Counted from the first letter of the stretch, positions 17,277 to 24,870 are shown. The stretch is DNA of 64,000 nucleotides from Actinoallomurus bryophytorum (GCF_006716425.1 NZ_VFOZ01000001.1:2604001-2668000); one strand, 5' to 3'. Made by a program: numbers and translations. Notes: generated by a model from the sequence alone, not told the origin.

Positions 17277-18140
17277 TCAGCCCGCCCGTGGGACCGGTGC
17301 TTCGGTCACGAAGATCGTGGCGGATCGGCGGGCCTGCACTGCCTGCATCTGGCCGACACCCTCGAACTCGTTGCAGAGCAGGAACAGCTGGCGGCCGTCG
17401 GGACCGCCGAGGGTGGCAGCGAAGCATGGCAGCTCGGTCTCGACACGGTGGGTGACCGTCCCCCCGTCGAGTACCCGGACACAAGCGCCGGCCGGAGCGT
17501 TCGGATCATCGGTGTGTGCGGCCGTGTCGGCGGTCTGCGTCCAGATCGCCGATTCGGCGTCCATGCAGATACCGTCCGGCCCCTGCCCGTCGGCCCACAC
17601 TCTGCGGCCGGTGAGTGCACCGTCGTCCTGGATGTCGAACGCGCTGAGCCGGCCGGCGAAGGACTCGGCGACGACCAGGGTGGAGCCGTCCGGCGTCACC
17701 ACCATGCCATTGGGAAACTCGATGTCACCGGCCACTTGACGGTAGGTCCCGTCGGCCGCGACGAGGTTGATCCAGCCCGGCTCCGGCGTGCCGCCCCCGA
17801 TGAAGTCGAAGTCGAAACCATTGACGTACATGTGCCCGCGCGGATCGATCACGATCTCGTTACCGCCCCGCTCGCAGTACGTCACCAGCGCACCGTCCGA
17901 CTCGTGACGGGTCACGGCCGGGCCGGTCGTCAACAGACGCCCGTCGGCCAGCCAGTCGATCGCCCAGCCCATCCTGGGCGGGCCTTCGGCCATCACCTCG
18001 GCTTTACCGTCCATGTCGACGGCGACGACCTCGCCCGCACCCCAGTGGGCGAACCACAGCCGATCGTCGTGCCACCGGGCGGACTCGACCATGGCCAGGC
18101 CGGTCAACAGCGTGCGGGGTGGAGGCAGGTACTCAATCAT
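17277..18140 (-). CDS. SMP-30/gluconolactonase-like protein
   Basis: The 287-aa protein is a six-bladed beta-propeller hydrolase of the SMP-30/LRE family. Seen: LTGLAMVESARWHDDRLWFAHW at the start (metal ligand Glu), GGNEIVIDPRGHMYVNGFDFDF, IEFPNGMVVTPDGSTLVVAES (Asn ligand) and ADGQGPDGICMDAESAIW (Asp ligand). It probably hydrolyses a sugar-acid lactone or related lactone in a divalent-metal-dependent way. Start ATG 18140 follows a good position; a longer frame is open. The neighbourhood gives no pathway. Confidence 0.88.
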   Translation of the reverse strand: MIEYLPPPRTLLTGLAMVESARWHDDRLWFAHWGAGEVVAVDMDGKAEVMAEGPPRMGWAIDWLADGRLLTTGPAVTRHESDGALVTYCERGGNEIVIDPRGHMYVNGFDFDFIGGGTPEPGWINLVAADGTYRQVAGDIEFPNGMVVTPDGSTLVVAESFAGRLSAFDIQDDGALTGRRVWADGQGPDGICMDAESAIWTQTADTAAHTDDPNAPAGACVRVLDGGTVTHRVETELPCFAATLGGPDGRQLFLLCNEFEGVGQMQAVQARRSATIFVTEAPVPRAG

Positions 18141-18408
18141 GGGTGTGTCCTTCCGCTCGTGTGGGCCGTATCGCCGGCCCCTCACCACCTACACGAACCG
18201 GCGACCATCAGATCGACATCCACCAGCCCGGACACATCCAGGAACATTCCGCCCGCACAGCGCTACCCCAAGCCAGCCCAAGAACAACAGATCATCTAGC
18301 CGGAGCCGCCCACTGAGCCGGGGTCGTCCGCCCTCTGGTCTGGGTCTTAGGAAGCGGGCGCTGCTGTTGACCAGTCACTCATGCAGCCGATGTGACCAGG
18401 CCGCTCAC
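18141..18408. other. Intergenic, no gene seen
   Basis: Promoter side of the SMP-30 gene. No conserved ORF or repeat was recognised. Confidence 0.3.
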
Positions 18409-18816
18409 CTAGCCACGCAGGACACATCGGTCTGGCGGCCATCCGCTCAGGTGAGGGAACTGGCGCATGAACCTCTCACACTGGAGGGCGAAGTCTCCTT
18501 GCCGCCCGGCCAGCCGAGTCCGCTCGATGAACGTCAACGGATCCTCGATGGGCGGCCGAAGCATACCGACCTCGTCGTCGACGATCTCACCTTGTCCGAT
18601 GATGGCGGCGGCGAGCCCGAACCCGGTTGCCAAGACAACGCCCACACACGTCCGCGTCGGGCTGACCACGGCCTCCACCGGTGAGTCCTCCTCACCCATG
18701 TGGTGGTCGATCAGCATCACCTGCGTCCTCTCGGAGAACCCCGCGATGTCCGCCTCGAAAAAGCGGCTTCCCGACCGGCCGGCGGAGCCCGAGGGGATCG
18801 GCTCACCGATCGTCAT
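18409..18816 (-). CDS. Hypothetical protein
   Basis: A 135-aa ORF begins MTIGEPIPSG, then RFFEADIAGFSERTQVMLIDHHMG, SPTRTCVGVVLATGFGLAAAII and EIVDDEVGMLRPPIEDPL, ending WPPDRCVLRG. I do not recognise a family. The middle segment may be a buried helix or short membrane helix. An upstream ATG allows a longer frame to 18981 but that would enter the operator region of the TetR gene. It is likely a real but poorly conserved gene; moderate doubt remains. Confidence 0.45.
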   Translation of the reverse strand: MTIGEPIPSGSAGRSGSRFFEADIAGFSERTQVMLIDHHMGEEDSPVEAVVSPTRTCVGVVLATGFGLAAAIIGQGEIVDDEVGMLRPPIEDPLTFIERTRLAGRQGDFALQCERFMRQFPHLSGWPPDRCVLRG

Positions 18817-18994
18817 CGCGGACAGGGCATCATCACTGCAACTGTGGCCGGCCAGGCGCGCTCTACCCGAGCCTGCCAGTCGAGAGGAGCCTCGGGCCAT
18901 GAGCACTGAGCCATTTTCAACCTGATCTTGCAGGCCGGTGAGGGGTCGGCAGGGGCCGTTGTGCGTTGAGGGCGAGGCCACACACCTTGCCTAT

Positions 18995-19012
18995 CTACCA
19001 ACTAGATGGTAG
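18995..19012. promoter_or_regulatory. TetR operator (self)
   Basis: CTACCAACTAGATGGTAG lies 9 bp before the TetR start codon. It matches, in 16 of 18 positions, the palindrome at 19660-19677 upstream of the SDR gene. Two near-identical dyads at these positions imply autoregulation and control of the downstream gene. Confidence 0.75.
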
Positions 19013-19021
19013 AAATCTCGT

Positions 19022-19594
19022 GTGGCGACGACAGCGGATCGGATCTTGGACAGCGCTCAGACGCTGGTGCAGGTTCGGGGGTACAACGGCTTCTCCTACG
19101 CCGACATCAGTGCCGGGCTGTCCATCACGAAACCGAGCATCCACTACTACTTTCCTACCAAGGCGGCGCTGGCCGAGGCGTTGATCGCGCGCTATCGGGA
19201 GCAGTTCGCCGCAGCACTGAAGGAGGTCGAGGACAACACCGGCGGCGCGCGACAGCGTCTGGTGGACTACGCCGGGCTGTACGCCGCGACCTTTGCCCGA
19301 GGCGGCCGCATCTGTCTCTGTGGCGTCTTCGCCGTGGACGCGGAGAGTTTGCCCGCTGAAGTGCGGCGGGCGACGGACGCATTCTTCGACGATCAGCGGC
19401 GATGGGTGGCAGGCGTGCTGGCCGAGGCGGGCGTGCCCGCCGCCCGGACCAGCGCGTCGGCGGAGGCTTATCTGGCCGCCCTGGAGGGGGCCCTGCTGCT
19501 GGCCCGTGCTCACGGCCAGCCGGAGGGCATCACCGAGCCCGACCGGGATGTGGTCCGGTCGGTGGCGACGACCCTGATCGACGCCCTGCTCTGA
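19022..19594 (+). CDS. TetR/AcrR-family regulator
   Basis: The 190-aa protein has an N-terminal TetR HTH (ILDSAQTLVQVRGYNGFSYADISAGLSITKPSIHYYFPTKAALAEAL, about residues 9-55) and an all-helical ligand domain ending in a cysteine-bearing segment (GRICLCGVFAVDAESLP). The GTG at 19022 is chosen because it lies at the expected distance before the HTH. It is transcribed toward the SDR gene at 19697, with shared operators before each, so it probably represses both genes until a small ligand binds. Confidence 0.92.
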   Translation: MATTADRILDSAQTLVQVRGYNGFSYADISAGLSITKPSIHYYFPTKAALAEALIARYREQFAAALKEVEDNTGGARQRLVDYAGLYAATFARGGRICLCGVFAVDAESLPAEVRRATDAFFDDQRRWVAGVLAEAGVPAARTSASAEAYLAALEGALLLARAHGQPEGITEPDRDVVRSVATTLIDALL

Positions 19595-19659
19595 AAACGC
19601 ACCATCCAAGGTAGCTGCGCGCGAGATGTGCGCGGTGGATTTCGGCACGACCAAGCAAC

Positions 19660-19677
19660 CTACCAACTAGTAGGTAG
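19660..19677. promoter_or_regulatory. TetR operator of the SDR gene
   Basis: CTACCAACTAGTAGGTAG, an 18-bp near-perfect dyad, lies 19 bp before the SDR start. It is nearly identical to the site before the TetR gene (18995-19012). Confidence 0.78.
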
Positions 19678-19696
19678 TCACGTGAGGAGAACGAAC

Positions 19697-20470
19697 ATGG
19701 GACAGGACTTCACCGGACATAAGATCGTCGTGGTCGGCGGCAGCAGCGGCATGGGCCGTCAGGTCGCCGCGGACGTCGTCAGCCGTGGCGGCAGCGCGGT
19801 CGTCATCGGCTCCCGCCGGGAGCGTGTCGACAAGACGGTGGCCGACCTGGCCACCCGAGGACAGGCGTGGGGCATCACCGCCGACCTGCGTGACCCCGCC
19901 GAGACGATCCGGGTGCGGGAGGAACTGACCGGCCAGCACGCTGACGCGACGCTGCTGGTCAACGCGGCCGGAGTGTTCAAACCACTGCCGTTCCTCGAGC
20001 ACACCGAGGCCGACTACGACAGCTACCACGACCTGAACAAGGCCACGTTCCTGATCACCCAGACCGTGGCACAGAACATGGTGCGCGGTGACCGCGGCGG
20101 CGCCATCGTCAACATCGGCAGCATGTGGGCCAAGCAGGCCATCGCCGCGACCCCGTCGTCGGCGTACTCGATGGCCAAGGCCGGCCTGCACGCACTGACC
20201 AAGAACCTGGCCATGGAGCTGGCCGCCCACAAGATCCGGGTCAACGCCATCTCCCCGGCCGTGGTCGCCACCCCCATCTACGAGAGCTTCATCCCGCCGG
20301 CCGACGTCAGCACCGTGCTGGCCGGGTTCGACAAACTCCACCCGATCGGCCGGATCGGCACCACCCAGGACGTCTCTGCCGTCATCACCTTCCTGCTCTC
20401 CGACCAGGCCAGCTGGGTCACCGGCGCGATCTGGGACGTCGACGGCGGCTTCATAGCCGGCCGCAACTAG
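19697..20470 (+). CDS. SDR-family oxidoreductase
   Basis: The 257-aa classical SDR has GGSSGMG (cofactor motif near residue 13), LVNAAG, the catalytic serine ([10 protein letters not shown]) and YSMAKAG (YxxxK), plus the C-terminal [13 protein letters not shown] typical of NAD(P)-dependent ketoreductases. ATG 19697 is preceded by GAGGAGA. It is the likely target of the TetR regulator upstream. Such TetR/SDR pairs often respond to and modify a xenobiotic or antibiotic; substrate unknown. Confidence 0.92.
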   Translation: MGQDFTGHKIVVVGGSSGMGRQVAADVVSRGGSAVVIGSRRERVDKTVADLATRGQAWGITADLRDPAETIRVREELTGQHADATLLVNAAGVFKPLPFLEHTEADYDSYHDLNKATFLITQTVAQNMVRGDRGGAIVNIGSMWAKQAIAATPSSAYSMAKAGLHALTKNLAMELAAHKIRVNAISPAVVATPIYESFIPPADVSTVLAGFDKLHPIGRIGTTQDVSAVITFLLSDQASWVTGAIWDVDGGFIAGRN

Positions 20471-20498
20471 TAACCACGTCGGTCACGCGGGGACGATC

Positions 20499-20597
20499 GT
20501 GACGGAGAAGGTCTACCGGAAGCAGATTCGGCACGTCCTGCTCGCTAGCGCTGACGCGATGGACGGCATCTTCCCGCCGCCCGACGCTGGGTCGTAG
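20499..20597 (+). pseudogene. Tyrosine recombinase C-terminal remnant
   Basis: The frame reads VTEKVYRKQIRHVLLA then SADAMDGIFPPPDAGS, which matches the C-terminal tail of actinobacterial tyrosine integrases (VYRxQLRPVxxxGAxxMDxIF). The catalytic domain is absent. It lies 29 bp outside the attL repeat of the AICE. A likely reading is the remnant of an earlier or neighbouring integrated element that used the same tRNA-Thr site. Confidence 0.6.
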
Positions 20598-20626
20598 TCA
20601 CCCAGTTGGTCACTCACTCGTTAGCC

Positions 20627-20712
20627 AAAGGCCCCTTCCGAAGATCGGAAGGGGCCTTTGAGCTGGGAGCCGCCTATCGGAATCGAACCGATGACCTATT
20701 CATTACGAGTGA
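20627..20712. repeat. attL: direct repeat copy, tRNA-Thr 3' part plus terminator
   Basis: Identical over 86 bases to 43342-43427. It contains the tRNA-Thr terminator hairpin (AAAGGCCCCTTCC / GGAAGGGGCCTTT) and the tRNA 3' part on the minus strand up to the anticodon stem (ending ATTACGAGTGA). The left copy is the displaced chromosomal 3' end. The distance between copies (22,715 bp) gives the element length. Confidence 0.92.
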
Positions 20713-20806
20713 GGCGAGCCATGTCCACGGCGGTCCAGATCTGACCTGTGACCTGGCCTCCCGTTTAAGAAGAGTCCGTATGTGTCCAGCGTCGTCCGGA
20801 GCAGTT

Positions 20807-20826
20807 GTTAGCAACCGCGTTAGCAA
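20807..20826. promoter_or_regulatory. Paired GTTAGCAA repeats, candidate integrase arm sites (left)
   Basis: GTTAGCAA occurs at 20807-20814 and 20819-20826, 12 bp apart and in the same orientation, about 95 bp inside the attL repeat. The right end has the same octamer pair at 43323-43330 and 43335-43342, also 12 bp apart and on the same strand. After excision both pairs would flank the attP core. Confidence 0.55.
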
Positions 20827-21049
20827 GCGCCCGCGCTAGCCGCGTCGTCTGGGCTCGGTCGCACGGTTTAGGAATCCACAGGCGACCTGACAGCCGTAGT
20901 GGGCCTGACCCGCGCCGGACTACCGTCGAGATCAGGCTGAGACGGGCGTCATCCCGCGCATATCCCGCACGGTGCTCGTGGCGTAGGCGCTGACTTCGCT
21001 CGCCGTAAGGTCGGCGGCCGTGCGACACTCGTGGTGTCGGTGACACGAG
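20827..21049. other. Element left end, no gene seen
   Basis: No conserved ORF seen. It lies between the arm-like repeats and the degraded toxin-antitoxin pair. Confidence 0.4.
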
Positions 21050-21253
21050 GTGACGGTGACCAGCAGCGCGGAGTACGCGGCCGAGCCGCCCGAGCGCGGC
21101 TCAGTGTCGCTCGACGAACTGGCGCGGCGCAAGCACGTCCGGTTAATCGAGTGTGCCGACGACCCCGCCTAGGACGACGTCTTCGACACCGACGAGGACC
21201 TTGACGCCTTCCTGGCGCACGTCCACGCCCCCCGCCACGCCAACCTCGCCTGA
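21050..21253 (+). pseudogene. Antitoxin-like ORF interrupted by a stop
   Basis: From a GTG preceded by ACGAGG the frame reads TVTSSAEYAAEPPERGSVSLDEL, ARRKHVRLIECADDPA, then TAG (21170), then DDVFDTDEDLDAFLAHVHA to a TGA at 21251. The same frame continues, so the TAG looks like a nonsense mutation (perhaps from TGG). Size and acidic C-terminus suit an antitoxin and a PIN-like start follows immediately, so I read it as a dead antitoxin. Family assignment is inference. Confidence 0.5.
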
Positions 21254-21259
21254 GCCGCC

Positions 21260-21325
21260 GTGGATCGCGTAGTCCTCGACACGGACGTCTCATCCCTCAG
21301 CCCTGCAGCGTCCGTACGACCTTGA
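21260..21325 (+). pseudogene. Truncated PIN-domain toxin start
   Basis: A GTG 6 bp after the antitoxin stop begins VDRVVLDTDVSSLS, the usual first strand and catalytic Asp of VapC-like PIN toxins (VILDTDVxSLS). It ends after 21 codons, so the rest of the toxin has been lost. Confidence 0.5.
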
Positions 21326-21488
21326 CCAGGTGCGCCGCGGCGGCCTCCGCCAGGGCGAGCAGCCATAGCGCCATGGCGTGAGCGGCGACGAACGACCAGG
21401 CGAGCACGAGCGCTGGGCCCGCGACCATCACGGTGATCAGCGCCGTGCAGCCGCCGCCGTTCCCGAGCCGGCGGTCCAGCCCTTGCAT
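21297..21488 (-). CDS. Possible small membrane protein
   Basis: A 63-aa ORF on the minus strand holds one or two hydrophobic helices (CTALITVMVAGPALVLAW, AMALWLLALAEAAAAHLV) between basic ends. No family recognised. It overlaps the truncated toxin by 29 bases. It may be real, as small membrane proteins are common in AICEs, but conservation is unknown. Confidence 0.3.
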   Translation of the reverse strand: MQGLDRRLGNGGGCTALITVMVAGPALVLAWSFVAAHAMALWLLALAEAAAAHLVKVVRTLQG

Positions 21489-21658
21489 CGCACTCCGGGC
21501 GGCCTGCGGTAATTGGCACGACTCGTCTAGGATGGCGGTGATTTACGGGGCGGGAAGCTTGCGTCGTGGCGGGCAAGGAAGCGCTGGTTCGTGCAAATGC
21601 CGTGCCGCGCAGAAAATCCCCGCAAGAGTGACGTCTAGCTCGAACAGGGAGACCAAAG

Positions 21659-21868
21659 ATGGTGCATCTCACGCTTAAAGACGAAGAGGTCGTTAACCAA
21701 CTATCGTTCGACCACCGCGTAAGCATCCTGGCTGCAGTCTATACCGCATATGTCGAGCTAACTCCTAGTAACAAGAAGCCTGTCTCTCAGCGCGAGTTCT
21801 TCCAAAGGTACAAGGACAACTGGAACGCATTCGCCAACATCGAGAATGACTCCTACGACGAGGACTAA
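21659..21868 (+). CDS. Hypothetical protein (69 aa)
   Basis: A 69-residue ORF begins MVHLTLKDEEVVNQLS, with FDHRVSILAAVYTAYVELT and KPVSQREFFQRYKDNW following. A purine-rich stretch (GGGAGACC) lies upstream. Its codons (aaa, gta, cta, aat) are lower in GC than the neighbours, suggesting recent arrival. It looks like a compact helical protein. No family recognised. Confidence 0.45.
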   Translation: MVHLTLKDEEVVNQLSFDHRVSILAAVYTAYVELTPSNKKPVSQREFFQRYKDNWNAFANIENDSYDED

Positions 21869-21897
21869 ACTAAACGGCCGGGGTTCTGGACTCAAGC

Positions 21898-21949
21898 GAC
21901 CGGCCGACCGGCCGACCGGCGGGTACCTCTTCGTCCCGAACTACCGGCG
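21898..21949. repeat. Cargo-flank repeat copy A1 (with short GACCGGCC tandem)
   Basis: The 24 bases at 21926-21949 (CCTCTTCGTCCCGAACTACC and four more) are identical to 32702-32725, and weaker similarity continues for about 45 bp. Just upstream, 21898-21920 is two and a half copies of GACCGGCC. Both 24-mers encode FVPNYRRD-like residues in one frame. It appears to be a duplicated scaffold segment on either side of the cargo. Confidence 0.6.
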
Positions 21950-22018
21950 CGATCGAGGCTGGCTGTTGCTCGGCCTGCTCGGACGTGTGGTGACGTGTGG
22001 CCGCGACAGGGACTGTAT

Positions 22019-22058
22019 GGGCGTGTTGCTGTCTCCCGTGCTGTACAGCAACACGCCC
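22019..22058. repeat. Strong nested inverted repeat
   Basis: GGGCGTGTTGCTGT (22019-22032) and ACAGCAACACGCCC (22045-22058) are perfect 14-bp arms around a 12-nt loop. The loop also overlaps a second perfect palindrome, GCTGTACAGC (22040-22049). There is no T-tract. It could be a terminator, a single-strand-origin structure or an operator. Confidence 0.6.
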
Positions 22059-22296
22059 CAGCGAGCGCGGAGGCGTGGGCGGCACAGATCCCGGCGTGGC
22101 GGGCGCCACCGGCCTGTGCTGTGACAGCGTTCGCGGCGACTGCGCTGGGGCTGTGGGGGGCACAAGATGCGGTCATCGTCCGCTCGGCCTCACTCAGCGC
22201 ACCTGACCGACGTAGCGCGCAGCTGGGCACGGTACCGCCTTGAGGACGACAGGCTGTCCTCTTGAAATCTCTCGTGAGTCTTGAGACTCTCTAGAT
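22059..22296. other. Intergenic in AICE cargo
   Basis: Between the nested inverted repeat and the Phd-like gene. No conserved gene seen. Confidence 0.35.
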
Positions 22297-22620
22297 ATGA
22301 GCGAACCACTTCACATGAAATCCGACCAGGCCCGGCTGGCTTGGCGAGACGTCCTCGACCGCGCGAAGCGTGGCGAGAGCACTGTCGTAATCCACTACAA
22401 CCGCACTATCGCCCGCATCATCCCTGAGACCGACGACATCGTCGTCATCCGAACCAAGGACGCCAATCAGGCCGAGCGGCTGCGGAACCTCGTGCGCGAG
22501 CACCGCTCCATCGGCATTCCGTTTCCGAACAACACCCACCCCGACTGGACGGTGGTCGATGGGCAGCGGGAGCCGGTCAACGTGCACGAGGTCCCAAGCG
22601 TCGGTGTCGAACTTGCCTGA
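22297..22620 (+). CDS. Phd/YefM-like antitoxin, orphan
   Basis: The 107-aa product opens MSEPLHMKSDQARLAWRDVLDRAKRGESTVVIHYNRTIARIIP, which matches the N-terminal DNA-binding strand-helix of Phd/YefM (prevent-host-death) antitoxins. The rest of the sequence (residues 50-107) has no recognised partner domain. No toxin gene follows; the next genes encode a nucleotidyltransferase and an unknown protein. It could control the downstream cargo or be an orphan. An ATG at 22315 is an alternative start. Confidence 0.6.
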   Translation: MSEPLHMKSDQARLAWRDVLDRAKRGESTVVIHYNRTIARIIPETDDIVVIRTKDANQAERLRNLVREHRSIGIPFPNNTHPDWTVVDGQREPVNVHEVPSVGVELA

Positions 22621-22889
22621 TCCGCTGCGACAAGCCCCCGCCATCCCGGCGAACCGGAGGGAGTGGGGGCTTCACGTCGTAGGGGCCAGGGCCGACTACT
22701 GTCCGCCTATCCGCGGGGTGTCATATCAGGCGCGACAGCCGGCGACTCCGGCACCGACGTTGGAAGCCGACCCCGGCACGCCCTTGCCTATGGCAAGATC
22801 CGGCCATCCAATCGCAAACCTGGGCGTAACCCATGCCTGGCGCCAGAGCGTCTCATGGAGACAATCTCGGCATTCAGGAGGAGCCTGGC

Positions 22890-23489
22890 GTGCTTGCATC
22901 TGGTGTCACACCCGCATTCGGAACGGACGGACATCTGCCGTGCGGCCGGTACCGGGTCGACATGGAAGCCGCGTACGACCTTCTGGTCGGTGCTGACCGT
23001 TTTAAAAGCTCGGCGACCAGGCCGCACCTTTGGCGCAACCTCACGATATACCTACTGGTCTTTGATGACCTCGAACGTGAGTACGCCGGCATCCTAGGCG
23101 GCTGCTCGATCATCCATAACCTGTGGATCGGTGGCAGCTTCGTCAGCACCAAGAACGAGCCCGACGACATCGACCTCACCGTGTTCACCGATGCCGAAGC
23201 CATCGATGCGCTCAAAAACAAGCCGGGGTCGGGCTGGATCAAGGATGCCTTTAACCGAGACAAGATCCAGGTTAGGTATGGACTCGATCCCCACCAGGTG
23301 AACTACGTGGCGGTCCCGAGGGTATTCAGACCTACTGACATGACTCTGCGAGAACGCGACTACTTCAGGGACCGGGGACGGTTCGATGACTGGTGGCAGC
23401 GAACTCATCCGCCGGGAACGGTGGACAAGCAAGCCCCGACGGTGGAGTCTTGCGTTCCGGCGAGGGGATACCTGGAGGTGACCCTGTGA
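22890..23489 (+). CDS. Nucleotidyltransferase-fold protein (DUF6932-like)
   Basis: The 199-aa protein contains the minimal nucleotidyltransferase signature GGSF (residues 87-90) followed by DDIDLTVF (two Asp), the metal-binding hG[GS]-DxD pattern. The N-terminus (LASGVTPAFGTDGHLPCGRYRVDMEAAYDLLV) resembles the DUF6932 family that surrounds such folds. GTG 22890 is chosen because AGGAG lies just upstream; an in-frame ATG 57 bp earlier lacks an RBS. It overlaps the next gene by four bases (GTGA), so they form a coupled pair. This size of lone NTase fits transfer of nucleotides to RNA, tRNA or protein in toxin or defence modules; function is inference. Confidence 0.75.
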   Translation: MLASGVTPAFGTDGHLPCGRYRVDMEAAYDLLVGADRFKSSATRPHLWRNLTIYLLVFDDLEREYAGILGGCSIIHNLWIGGSFVSTKNEPDDIDLTVFTDAEAIDALKNKPGSGWIKDAFNRDKIQVRYGLDPHQVNYVAVPRVFRPTDMTLRERDYFRDRGRFDDWWQRTHPPGTVDKQAPTVESCVPARGYLEVTL

Positions 23490-24427
23490 GCGGCACCTGG
23501 CGAGACCGCGCCCGCGAACAGGTAGGCGCCGAAGTCGAAGCACGCTTCCAGGAGCTCCTGCGAGATGAGCCGCTGACCTCCGATGAGCTTGAGACCGCGA
23601 TGCGTGTCAACCGCCTCACCGCGATGCAGGCCGTCGAGCCCGACGCTAAACTCGACGAAGAGATCACCATCAGGCTGATCAGCGAGCAGATCCGCACCGG
23701 CTTGCTCATGCCCGGGACCGCCGATCCGATCCTGCGGAACCTGCAAAAGGCAATCAGCGCCTCGGCCGACGAAGACATCCAGCTCGGCATCGTTGGTATC
23801 TCATCGGGCAGTACGGTCCTGCACGTCTGCCCGGTATACCTGCACGGACAGACCGGCGACGAGCCCGAACCGGACGACGACCAGGATGACGACCTTCCCG
23901 GCATCCCGGTTGCCGTACCGGCCGCGGAATCTTCCCTAGACGCGGCGATGCACCAGCTCCTAGAGCTCTTTGACGCAGCGCAAAACGATGAGCCGCTTTA
24001 CGCGGAGCCGGAAATGCTGGAGGCGTTCGAGGGTTTGGTCAGGACCCTCGACAAGTCCGCAATCGATGTGGATTTCGGCTGGCACGCCGGCACTGGGACG
24101 GTCCGCACAGGCCGCCTCACCGCCGAGGGCCGCCAATACGCACAGCGCCGCATGCAGCCACAGATCAAACGCAGCCTGCGAACCATGCGGGGTTACGTAA
24201 GCGAACTAAGCGCACCATCCGGGAAGGGCCGCATCAGGCTGCGAACATCAACGGCCGGCCGCAGCGGTCCCAAGATTGACATCACAACGGATGAGCTGAT
24301 CGGACTCGGTCTCGCCTTCGGCGAATGGGTAGCGGTCGAGGTCACCGTGGAAGAGCGGATCGACCCGCTAAGCAGGCGAAGCACCACCGAATACACCTAT
24401 CATGCGCTAATCGAGCGACGGCGTTAG
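23486..24427 (+). CDS. Unknown protein coupled to the nucleotidyltransferase
   Basis: The 313-aa protein starts with GTG 23486 inside the stop of the NTase gene. The first 110 residues are helical (RAREQVGAEVEARFQELL, TSDELETAMRVNRLTAM, ISEQIRTGLLMPGTADPI). A beta segment IQLGIVGISSGSTVLHVCPVYL follows, then an acidic linker (DEPEPDDDQDDD). The last 90 residues form a probable beta-rich domain (GRIRLRTSTAGRSGPKIDITTDELIGLG to VAVEVTVEERID). No family recognised. Strict coupling to an NTase suggests that it is the antitoxin, effector or sensor of a two-gene module. Confidence 0.7.
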   Translation: MSGTWRDRAREQVGAEVEARFQELLRDEPLTSDELETAMRVNRLTAMQAVEPDAKLDEEITIRLISEQIRTGLLMPGTADPILRNLQKAISASADEDIQLGIVGISSGSTVLHVCPVYLHGQTGDEPEPDDDQDDDLPGIPVAVPAAESSLDAAMHQLLELFDAAQNDEPLYAEPEMLEAFEGLVRTLDKSAIDVDFGWHAGTGTVRTGRLTAEGRQYAQRRMQPQIKRSLRTMRGYVSELSAPSGKGRIRLRTSTAGRSGPKIDITTDELIGLGLAFGEWVAVEVTVEERIDPLSRRSTTEYTYHALIERRR

Positions 24428-24443
24428 CAGGCGCACGACAAGA

Positions 24444-24476
24444 GCCGCCCGGCCCTCCGAGGAGGGACCGGGCGGC
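24444..24476. terminator. Hairpin terminator of the NTase module
   Basis: GCCGCCCGGCCCTCC and its complement GGAGGGaCCGGGCGGC form an almost perfect 15-bp stem with a 3-nt loop, 16 bp after the stop of the coupled gene at 24427. It separates the module from the convergent XRE gene. Confidence 0.8.
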
Positions 24477-24491
24477 TTCGTGTGGTTCATA

Positions 24492-24866
24492 TCAGTCTTC
24501 CCGGGGATCGTCCTGAGCACGTAGGAGTGATGCCGCAGTGATCGAGTCGCGGCCGGCGAGGACTCCGTAAGCGGCCAAGAGTGAATCCTGTTCCTTTCGC
24601 GTCAGGCTGGATTTGACGATCGCCCGTTCCACGGGATCGACCAATCCATGCCACTCCACGAGGAGGCGTTTTAGGCTGACCTCGAGAGCTTCAGACAAAC
24701 GGAGAGCATTATCCCCGTTCGGCCAACTCTCTCCGCGCTCCCACGTCGACACCGTCGGCTGGCTGGCACCCACCGCGGCCCCCAACTCCCCTTGCGTTAA
24801 GCCAGCCGACTCTCTGCGCTCCCTGATGTACCGCCCGAATGATCTACGTTCTGAATCTGGATCCAT
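24492..24866 (-). CDS. XRE-family helix-turn-helix regulator
   Basis: The 124-aa protein has a Cro/C1-type HTH (IRERRESAGLTQGELGAAVGASQPTVSTWERGESWPNGDNALRLSEALEVS, about residues 14-64), followed by a helical tail with VEWHGLVDPVERAIVKSS. It faces the NTase module and converges on it. A perfect dyad (24871-24894) lies 5 bp before the start, so autorepression is likely. It may control the cargo on one or both sides. Confidence 0.85.
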   Translation of the reverse strand: MDPDSERRSFGRYIRERRESAGLTQGELGAAVGASQPTVSTWERGESWPNGDNALRLSEALEVSLKRLLVEWHGLVDPVERAIVKSSLTRKEQDSLLAAYGVLAGRDSITAASLLRAQDDPRED

Positions 24867-24870
24867 ATTT

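Noticed and set aside
21870-22243. Several overlapping ORFs on both strands
   Set aside because: Mutually overlapping, low complexity; the nested inverted repeat explains part of the pattern.
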